Positions 27,916 through 35,743 of a stretch of DNA of 64,000 bases are shown here, piece by piece. Where the stretch lies: assembly GCA_021773095.1 (NCBI GenBank), contig JAJFKR010000033.1, positions 1-64,000 of the forward strand, read 5' to 3'. Position 1 is the stretch's first letter. The number at the start of each line of letters is the position of its first letter. The position numbers and the translations under genes are program-made. Under the pieces are notes generated by a model, which worked only from the letters and a program-made list of their open reading frames with translations, did no database searches and was not told the origin of the DNA. This DNA comes from Woeseiaceae bacterium (lineage in GTDB: Bacteria > Pseudomonadota > Gammaproteobacteria > Steroidobacterales > Woeseiaceae).

Positions 27916-28608
27916 ATGAAGACTTTAATCTCAGGCCAAGGGAATCGAGTGTTCACGACCCTGTTGTCGGGGTTATTGATGGGAATGGGTATCCTGTTCT
28001 CAACATCAGCGTTGGCCCAGGACAATACTACTATCGTGGGATCTCCTCACGATTTTCGTACTCAAGGCTGGGTTAACAATGGTAACAATGAAATTTGTGT
28101 GGTTTGTCATACACCGCATAATGCAATCTCCCCTCAGGACGGACCGCTGTGGAACCGCTCGCTGACGCTGTCGACATTTACGTTGTACATGCCCAACACA
28201 ACTCCTGGCAGTGATATTCAGGGTACCGGCTTCAATCAGCCGTCGGGCGTATCAAAACTTTGCTTGTCCTGCCACGACGGCACAATAGCTATCGATGCAT
28301 TTGGTGGCCTGACCGGAACGGAAACGATGGATGACATCAATGCTGCTGCAAATATCGGTGACGTGGTGGGTGGCGTCGGTGATTTGAGAAACGATCACCC
28401 GGTGGCCTTCACCTTCCCAACAACGGATGCTGAACTCTACGCTAATGTAAGCGGCGTGGTAAATGGCCAGATGCCATTGTTTGGCCCGAGCCAGGATCAA
28501 ATGGAATGTGCTTCCTGCCATGACGTGCATGCTACCAATACTTATGACCAGCTACTCAGGGTTGACAACACCGGAAGCGGACTCTGCCTGACCTGCCACA
28601 TAAAATAA
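27916..28608 (+). CDS. Exported tetraheme cytochrome c, OmcE-like architecture
   Basis: CVVCHTPH, CLSCHDGT, CASCHDVH, CLTCH; signal peptide from MKTLISGQ (start 27916 within ORF 27889-28608). Confidence 0.85.
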   Translation: MKTLISGQGNRVFTTLLSGLLMGMGILFSTSALAQDNTTIVGSPHDFRTQGWVNNGNNEICVVCHTPHNAISPQDGPLWNRSLTLSTFTLYMPNTTPGSDIQGTGFNQPSGVSKLCLSCHDGTIAIDAFGGLTGTETMDDINAAANIGDVVGGVGDLRNDHPVAFTFPTTDAELYANVSGVVNGQMPLFGPSQDQMECASCHDVHATNTYDQLLRVDNTGSGLCLTCHIK

Positions 28609-28661
28609 CCTTGGGGTTCACTACAACCGCTGTCGACTCCGACAGGACTCAGGGAACGGCA

Positions 28662-28697
28662 ACACACCCCCTTCCGGTTGGATGGGGGTGTGTTTTT
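28662..28697 (+). terminator. Strong rho-independent terminator after the tetraheme gene
   Basis: ACACACCCCC ttccggttggat GGGGGTGTGT TTTT. Confidence 0.92.
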
Positions 28698-28773
28698 ATG
28701 AGACAGTAACATCTTCATGATCAGGAAAAATTTGTACGGCGACATCCTAAGATTTTAGTAATGGGGTAAGAAA

Positions 28774-29913
28774 ATGCAACGAATGCAAAGTAGAAACTTG
28801 AACTTGAAAATTCGTTTTCTGATTGCGTTTTTTCTGTCCGCCTGCATGGCTCCGGCTTTCGCGCAGGATTCGGCGGATAGCGCAGATGACACAAGCGCAC
28901 TTTTCTATCCATCGCTGCCGGATGCTCCACGTATCCAGTACCTGACCAGCTTCTCGGTAGCCGGAGACGTCAAAGAGAAAAAGAAAAAGAAAGGCGGCTG
29001 GCTGAGCGATTTTGTTCTGGGAGAGGAGAACCCCGAGGACGATGAGGGACCGGAAAAACCCTATGGCGTGTCGCTCAATAATGGCCAGATCCACGTCGTG
29101 GATACTCGTGGAGGTGGCTATGCGATCTTCGATGTGCCCGGCAAAGATTATCGCTTCGCTCTCGGGTCAGGCTCTGCTGTAATGTCGAAACCCGTCAACA
29201 TCGAAATTGACGATGCGGGACTCAAATATGTCACTGATACCGAGAGGGGCCAGATTCTTGCTTTTGACAGCAATGACAGGTTTTTGAGGGCATACGGCAA
29301 ACGAGGAGAATTCCGGCCAACGGATGTTTTGGTTGACGAAAATCGTTTGTACGTGGTCGATATTCAGACACACCGAATCATGGTGCTAGACAAGGAAACC
29401 GGTACCGAACTCAGTTCCTTTGGCGGGCCCGGCGCAGAGCAGAATAATTTCTTTCAACCGACCAACATCGCCCTCGGCCCGGACAAGCATCTCTACATTA
29501 GTGATACGGGTAATTTCCGGGTACAAAAATTTACCCGGGATGGTGAGTTTGTGCAAAGTTTTGGGGCGGGTGTTGGCACGGCCCCCGGGGACTTCGCACG
29601 CCCAAAAGGTGTAGCTGTGGATCGTATGGGCCGGCTTTATGTTGTAGACGCAGCCTTCGAAACCGTTCAAATGTTCAGCAACCAGGGTGACCTGCTATTG
29701 TTTTTTGGCGAGCCGGCATCGACACATCGAGGTGGTCTTGACCTGCCAGCAGATATCGACATCGACTATGACAGTGTGCCTTTTTTCCAGCATTACGCAG
29801 AGCCGGGTTTCAATCTCGAATACATCATTGTGGTTGCCAATCAGTTTGGCAATAGCAGTGTCAATGTCTTTGGCTTCGGGCGCTATGAGTCGATGAGCTA
29901 TGACGACGAGTAA
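28774..29913 (+). CDS. NHL-repeat beta-propeller protein (exported)
   Basis: Repeats such as GPDKHLYISDTGNFRVQKFTRDGEFVQSFG; signal peptide ending PAFAQDS. Confidence 0.9.
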   Translation: MQRMQSRNLNLKIRFLIAFFLSACMAPAFAQDSADSADDTSALFYPSLPDAPRIQYLTSFSVAGDVKEKKKKKGGWLSDFVLGEENPEDDEGPEKPYGVSLNNGQIHVVDTRGGGYAIFDVPGKDYRFALGSGSAVMSKPVNIEIDDAGLKYVTDTERGQILAFDSNDRFLRAYGKRGEFRPTDVLVDENRLYVVDIQTHRIMVLDKETGTELSSFGGPGAEQNNFFQPTNIALGPDKHLYISDTGNFRVQKFTRDGEFVQSFGAGVGTAPGDFARPKGVAVDRMGRLYVVDAAFETVQMFSNQGDLLLFFGEPASTHRGGLDLPADIDIDYDSVPFFQHYAEPGFNLEYIIVVANQFGNSSVNVFGFGRYESMSYDDE

Positions 29914-29974
29914 TCGCACTCGCGGCGCATAAATTCTCCAGAGAGATCGGCAAGCGGATCTCTGAGATTTACTG

Positions 29975-31984
29975 ATGCGTGAAATCGTTCTTACTTGCGT
30001 TGCACTGCTCTTGATCCTGCCGCCTGAGTTTGCGTCCGCTGCTGACGAGCTGGCTATTTTCAGGCTGACAAATATACAGGCGTATATCGAACTGCTGAAT
30101 CGAAAGAACGTGTTTAATAATCAAGCAACCGGGATTGAGACTGCTGTTGACGATTTCAGATCACAAATTGAAATCGGCGCGTCCACCCGTAGTTACATCT
30201 TTCATCCAAAACTATTGCAGATCAGTCTCTCTGGGAGTCTGCTGTCCGATCGGCAGGATATTAGCCGGATGCAGTTCTCAGCAGCGACCAATAGGGCAAC
30301 GCAGTCGATCAGCCGTCAAAAACAAGTGTTACTGAATATTGACACAACGTTGCAGCTCCTCAAGGACAAGCCCTTTCCGACGACTTTTTCGTATCTGCGC
30401 GAAAATCCGGTCGTCAGAACCGGTCTGGAAGGTAGCTTTACGCAGACAACAGAAAGGTACGGCGTTGATTTTCAGTTGCGAGACGTTCTACCCGTAAGCC
30501 TTTCAATCAACGCGTTCACAGATTCATTCTTTGGAGAGTCCCTTGACCGGATAGTGGACTTTACCTCCGACCGTATAACGATAAAGTCGAGGAAAACCTT
30601 TTCCTCCGGAGACCGGTTTGCGCTGAGCTATGAGATGTCCAATCGAAGTTCCCGAAATGGGGATCCAAGGAGAACGATCCAGGAAACGCTGCGCCGATCG
30701 CGAAATTTGGCATTGACATCCAATTGGCGCCTGGGCGTCCGCGATCAGCTACATATTGACCAGGCCGCCAGCTTTAATCGGCGCGATAACCCGGATGTGA
30801 CAGATTTCAATTTTTCGCCCAGAATTCGCTGGCTACATTCCTCCACACTCCAGTCCAGGTATCTATACAGCTTCAATCAGTCTGAAAGACCGGAGTCGAT
30901 GATCAAGAACCGGACGGAAAGGGCAAGCGCTGCACTGCACTACGCACCGACGCCGAAAATGAATGGTTTCGTGCGCGCCAATGTTGATCAATCAGAGGAA
31001 AAAAACCGACTTCTGCAGAATGCTTTTGGGTTGACTTCAAGAGGTAGTTACAAGAAAGACTTGAAGATCGGTCAGCTCAATTTATCCCTTGGACTCGGTT
31101 ACGAACGCAAGGACCGGGAGTCCCTCGTAACGCAGATTGGTGTCATAGAGGAGGCCGTCGAACTGGTCGGTACAGTACCGATTAGCCTGTCGAGGGACTT
31201 CGTCATAATTGATACCGTGACGGTTCGCAATGAAACAGGCACCCAGATTCTTAGCGAAGGTATCGATTATCGCCTCATCGAGGTCGGTTCCCAGACACAG
31301 ATAGAACGATTGATCGGAGGCAGCATTCTTGATGGAGAAACCGTATTAGTCGACTACGATGCACAAACCGGCGGGACCTTCGAGTATTCACAGACAAGCC
31401 AGACAGCGAGCGCCGACTTCAAATTTGCGAAATATCATAATATTTTCTTACGCTACCGCAATAACAAGCAAACACTGGAATCTGGTTTCTCAACGCTGCC
31501 GTTTAATTCGGTCAGATCTGTGGAAGTTGGTTTGCGAGAACAGGTGCCTCTGCGCTGGATGGGGCTCCAGCTTTATGGAGAGGCAAGGTATCTTCATCAG
31601 GATGAAGATATCAACCCGTATGAGCAGAAAAGCGTTCTTGTTTCGGTACAGGCACCATTGCCGCATAGATTGAAGTTGAACTTGTCCGCATCGCGAAACT
31701 TTGTGGATAATCTGAATTCAGTTGAGGACACTGACATGACGGTATTCAATGCCAACCTCAATTGGCGAGCAAGAAGAAATCTGAACGTCCGGGCGGAAGG
31801 CTATTATGACAAGGACACAGGAGGGACAATATTACGCAGTACGACCAAAGGGAAACTGAGGGCGCAATGGCGATATCGAAAAATCATGGTTGCCATGGAT
31901 GCGATGTATGAAAAGCAACAGCAAGGAGATATCAAGAGTGATAATTACGAGATTTGGTTGCGAATAAGACGAGAGCTATTTTGA
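29975..31984 (+). CDS. Large outer-membrane beta-barrel protein
   Basis: Signal peptide (EFASAADEL), alternating beta-strand pattern over 640 aa, C-terminal Phe (RIRRELF). Confidence 0.75.
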   Translation: MREIVLTCVALLLILPPEFASAADELAIFRLTNIQAYIELLNRKNVFNNQATGIETAVDDFRSQIEIGASTRSYIFHPKLLQISLSGSLLSDRQDISRMQFSAATNRATQSISRQKQVLLNIDTTLQLLKDKPFPTTFSYLRENPVVRTGLEGSFTQTTERYGVDFQLRDVLPVSLSINAFTDSFFGESLDRIVDFTSDRITIKSRKTFSSGDRFALSYEMSNRSSRNGDPRRTIQETLRRSRNLALTSNWRLGVRDQLHIDQAASFNRRDNPDVTDFNFSPRIRWLHSSTLQSRYLYSFNQSERPESMIKNRTERASAALHYAPTPKMNGFVRANVDQSEEKNRLLQNAFGLTSRGSYKKDLKIGQLNLSLGLGYERKDRESLVTQIGVIEEAVELVGTVPISLSRDFVIIDTVTVRNETGTQILSEGIDYRLIEVGSQTQIERLIGGSILDGETVLVDYDAQTGGTFEYSQTSQTASADFKFAKYHNIFLRYRNNKQTLESGFSTLPFNSVRSVEVGLREQVPLRWMGLQLYGEARYLHQDEDINPYEQKSVLVSVQAPLPHRLKLNLSASRNFVDNLNSVEDTDMTVFNANLNWRARRNLNVRAEGYYDKDTGGTILRSTTKGKLRAQWRYRKIMVAMDAMYEKQQQGDIKSDNYEIWLRIRRELF

Positions 31985-33036
31985 CTGTGGCAACGAAATT
32001 TTCCGGATATGCAATGCCAATCGTCGTTTGCATAGCCGTCGTGCTCGCGGCTTGCGTGCCGGTTGTGCATGGGCCGATCTACGAAATGGAGGTTGCAGAG
32101 CCAGTGTGGCCGGCAGCTCCGTCCAGGCCACGATTGGCTTTCGTAATGTCTTTTTCGGGTACGGAAGAACTCGGAATCAGAAAAAACTTTTTGCAACAGC
32201 TACGAGAGTTGATCGGCGGTGCGCGGCAGGTCCGGTTGGTTCGGCCTGTGGCAATAGTCGAAAGCGCTGACAAGCAGTTGTTTGTTGCTGATCCCGGAGT
32301 GCGTGGAGTGCATCGCTTCGACCTTGAGCGAGGTGGGTATCAGCTGATTCGGGGAGAGAACGGCCAACCGTTACCATCGCCTGTCGCGCTTGCCGCCGGG
32401 TTGAGTGGTGAGGTCTATGTTACCGATTCACGTCTGGCCGCCGTATTTGTGATTGAGCCCGGCAAGAGCGTCGCCGTAAAGGTAGCTCTCGAGGCTTTAT
32501 TGGCGCGACCGACCGGGTTGGCGCTGGACCCCCCCAGCGGACGGCTCTATCTCGTTGATACGGGCAGTCATGAAGTAAAAATATTCGCTCGCGACGGAGC
32601 TCTGCTGAAGCGATTTGGTCGCCGTGGTGAAGGATCAGGTGAATTTAATTTTCCGACTATGATCTGGATGAACAGTAGTGGTGAAATACTGGTTTCAGAT
32701 TCCCTGAACTTTCGGACGCAGGTTTTCGATTCTGCTGGAAACTTTCTGCGTCAATTTGGTGAAGCCGGTGATGGCGCAGGACATCAGGCACAAGGCAAGG
32801 GCATAGCGACAGACAGTAACGGTCACGTATATGTCGTGGATTCAATGATGCACGCGGTTCAGATTTTCGATTCGTCGGGCACGTTTCTTTTCAAATTAGG
32901 CTATAGAGGGGAGGGTCCCGGAGAGTTCTGGTTACCTGCCGGCATCTTTGTCGGCGAGAGGGACACAATTTATGTGGCCGATTCCTATAACGGCCGAATT
33001 CAGGTGTTCCGGTATATTGGTGGTGATTTACCATGA
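31954..33036 (+). CDS. NHL-repeat beta-propeller lipoprotein
   Basis: Lipobox VLAAC; NHL repeats (GHVYVVDSMMHAVQIFDSSGTFLFKLG); true start probably TTG/GTG near 31981-31987. Confidence 0.9.
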   Translation: MVANKTRAILTVATKFSGYAMPIVVCIAVVLAACVPVVHGPIYEMEVAEPVWPAAPSRPRLAFVMSFSGTEELGIRKNFLQQLRELIGGARQVRLVRPVAIVESADKQLFVADPGVRGVHRFDLERGGYQLIRGENGQPLPSPVALAAGLSGEVYVTDSRLAAVFVIEPGKSVAVKVALEALLARPTGLALDPPSGRLYLVDTGSHEVKIFARDGALLKRFGRRGEGSGEFNFPTMIWMNSSGEILVSDSLNFRTQVFDSAGNFLRQFGEAGDGAGHQAQGKGIATDSNGHVYVVDSMMHAVQIFDSSGTFLFKLGYRGEGPGEFWLPAGIFVGERDTIYVADSYNGRIQVFRYIGGDLP

Positions 33037-34724
33037 AATACACAGGTCCGTTTTGTCTGATCTTGTTAATGCTTTACCTGGCCTCGGATCTGTCTATGGC
33101 GCAACAGACATTCAATATAGAAGACAGCCGCCATGACCTGGCGATAGTTTTGTCGACCGGCTATGAAGGTGAGGCTAGTGATGCACAGTGTATCTTCTGT
33201 CATCCTCCCCGCAGTCACACGCTAAAGATCGGATTGTGGAACGAGGCGCCAGCGGAGAATCTTTTTGATTACCCTTATGGCAGGCAGGGTGAAGAAGGGC
33301 CACCGGGCAAACCGGATGGTTCTTCGCTTGTATGCCTTGGTTGTCATGACGGAACTATTGCTTTGGGCGACGTACGCAGTCGTACTCAGTCGATCAGCAA
33401 TAGTCGTGGCATAAAACGTACTGACTTGTCCGACGGTCACCCTATCTCGTTTTCGTATGACTCAATCCTGGTGGACAGTAATGACGAACTTGAAAATCCA
33501 AAGGAGTTAACGCAACAGGTGAGGCTTGACTCTACAGGCAAAATTCAATGTACGAGCTGCCATGATCCCCACGACGATACCAATGGTAAGTTCCTGGTAA
33601 TGGATAACAGTTCAACAGGGCTGTGTGTCACGTGCCATAAGAAGGCGGGTTGGGATGCGTCCTTGCACAATATTTCGTCAGCGACGTGGAACCATAGAGG
33701 ACGGGATCCATGGCCATTCAGCGATTTGGGAGGATCAGTTGCAGAGCACGGTTGTTCCAATTGCCACACGCCCCACGCGGCAGGGAATGGCCAATATCTT
33801 CTCAATTACAATGTCGAAGAAGACAACTGCATGGCCTGTCACAATGGCAATGTGGCTGATACGGACATCAATGCAGAATTCAATAAAATCTCACATCACC
33901 CCATTGAGCAGACGGCTGACATTCATGCGGCGGATGAAGCGATTATTGTGAACGCGGGAGATCGTCATGTTGAGTGCGTTGATTGCCACAACCCTCATTC
34001 CGTTAGCACAGCCGAGACGAATAGTACCCATGTCACCTGGAAAAATGTTCGTGGCGTGGATGTCAACGGCGGGGAAAAAACAGAAGCTACCGCGGAATTT
34101 GAATTGTGTTTTCGCTGCCATGGTGACAGCCCGGGGAAGGCCGCAATGCCAACGCCACGCCAGCATGATCAGAATAATGTGCGACTGCAGTTTGATAATG
34201 GTAATCCATCGTTTCATCCGGTAGTCGGCCCCGGCAATAACTCAAACGCCCCGTCTCTGATAGCACCATTGAGTGAGAATAGTACTGTCGCTTGCAGTGA
34301 TTGCCACTCCAGTGATACCGATTCCATCCTCGGTGGGAATGGACCCGATGGACCGCACGGGTCGATTTACCCGTCATTGTTAATTCGCGCCTACCAGACA
34401 CAGGACAAAACGCCTGAGAGTCCGGGCGCTTATTCCTTGTGTTATATGTGTCACGATCGGAACAGTATTCTCGGTGATGAAAGCTTTGAGCAACACAGCT
34501 TGCACATCAGCGATAACAGTACTCCTTGTAGTGTCTGTCATGATCCGCATGGCATAAGCTCTGTGCAGGGGAATACAGTCAATAACTCGCATTTGATTAA
34601 TTTCGATACATCGGTCGTTTTCCCAAACAACAATAATGACCTCCATTTTGAAGATCGTGGAAGTTTTAGCGGTGCCTGTTTCCTGGCATGCCACAACCTT
34701 GAACATGACGGTCTTTCCTATTGA
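33033..34724 (+). CDS. Exported 12-heme cytochrome c (11 CXXCH + 1 CX3CH)
   Basis: CIFCH CLGCH CTSCH CVTCH CSNCH CMACH CVDCH CFRCH CSDCH CYMCH CSVCH + CFLACH; signal peptide. Confidence 0.92.
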   Translation: MKYTGPFCLILLMLYLASDLSMAQQTFNIEDSRHDLAIVLSTGYEGEASDAQCIFCHPPRSHTLKIGLWNEAPAENLFDYPYGRQGEEGPPGKPDGSSLVCLGCHDGTIALGDVRSRTQSISNSRGIKRTDLSDGHPISFSYDSILVDSNDELENPKELTQQVRLDSTGKIQCTSCHDPHDDTNGKFLVMDNSSTGLCVTCHKKAGWDASLHNISSATWNHRGRDPWPFSDLGGSVAEHGCSNCHTPHAAGNGQYLLNYNVEEDNCMACHNGNVADTDINAEFNKISHHPIEQTADIHAADEAIIVNAGDRHVECVDCHNPHSVSTAETNSTHVTWKNVRGVDVNGGEKTEATAEFELCFRCHGDSPGKAAMPTPRQHDQNNVRLQFDNGNPSFHPVVGPGNNSNAPSLIAPLSENSTVACSDCHSSDTDSILGGNGPDGPHGSIYPSLLIRAYQTQDKTPESPGAYSLCYMCHDRNSILGDESFEQHSLHISDNSTPCSVCHDPHGISSVQGNTVNNSHLINFDTSVVFPNNNNDLHFEDRGSFSGACFLACHNLEHDGLSY

Positions 34725-35743
34725 GTGAGCATATTGTGACCAGGGCCCTGATAATATTGACACTTGCGATTGCTGTGGCCTGTGCGCCGGCAACGCTAAA
34801 GGATACAGATACCCCTGCTTCTTTGGCGCAGGCGGTCTGGCCTGATCCGCCACAGGAAGCCCGGATTCGGTATCTCTACTCTTTCAGCGAACCCGTTGAT
34901 CTTGGAATCAAACCCGGGGCGTTCTCACGTTTCCTACAGGTATTTACAGGTAAGGAAAGTCAGCGAATGCTGAGGCCGTATTCCATTGCTGCCGACGATG
35001 ACATGATTGTTGTCGCCGACCCGGGGCTCAAGGTCGTTCACCTCTATATGACCAAGCGAAAGAAATATGCGGTGATTAGCAATGCTGGTGGCGAAAACTT
35101 TGTATCACCGATCGGGATCAGCCTGGGGCATGACGCCATTTACCTCACTGACTCCGCCCTCGGCAAGGTTTTCGTTTTTGATCGGCAAGGTGAACATCAA
35201 AATACAATCACGGGCTTGGTGCGTCCAACCGGGGTTGTTTTTCACTCTGACAGTCGGCGCCTTTACGTCGCCGATACGCTCGAAAATCAGATTGTCGTAT
35301 ATGACGACGGAGGCGTACTCCTGAATGCATTTGGAACAAGAGGGGGGGCGGTGGGTGAATTCAATTTCCCGTCATTTCTCACTCTGCATGGCGATATCCT
35401 TTACGTGAACGACACAATGAACTTTCGCATACAGGCATTCGATCTGGATGGATCCCCTGTTACCTCCTTTGGTAAATCCGGCGACGGGTCTGGGCAATTT
35501 GCCCTCTCAAAGGGGCTGGGTGCAGATAGGCTTGGGCACGTCTATGTTGCAGATTCCCTGTCAAACTACGTTCAAATCTTCGATTCGGAGGGCCGCTTTT
35601 TATTGTCCTTTGGTGGCATGGGGGGGGGCATCGGACATTTCAGGTTGCCGGTCGGCATTCATATTTTGAAAAACAGGATATTCGTCGCTGATTCCCAGAA
35701 TCAGCGCGTGCAGGTTTTTGAATATATCGGCGGTGGTACCTGA
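34721..35743 (+). CDS. NHL-repeat beta-propeller lipoprotein
   Basis: Lipobox AVAC; NHL repeats (GHVYVADSLSNYVQIFDSEGRFLLSFG); overlaps both neighbours. Confidence 0.9.
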   Translation: MSEHIVTRALIILTLAIAVACAPATLKDTDTPASLAQAVWPDPPQEARIRYLYSFSEPVDLGIKPGAFSRFLQVFTGKESQRMLRPYSIAADDDMIVVADPGLKVVHLYMTKRKKYAVISNAGGENFVSPIGISLGHDAIYLTDSALGKVFVFDRQGEHQNTITGLVRPTGVVFHSDSRRLYVADTLENQIVVYDDGGVLLNAFGTRGGAVGEFNFPSFLTLHGDILYVNDTMNFRIQAFDLDGSPVTSFGKSGDGSGQFALSKGLGADRLGHVYVADSLSNYVQIFDSEGRFLLSFGGMGGGIGHFRLPVGIHILKNRIFVADSQNQRVQVFEYIGGGT

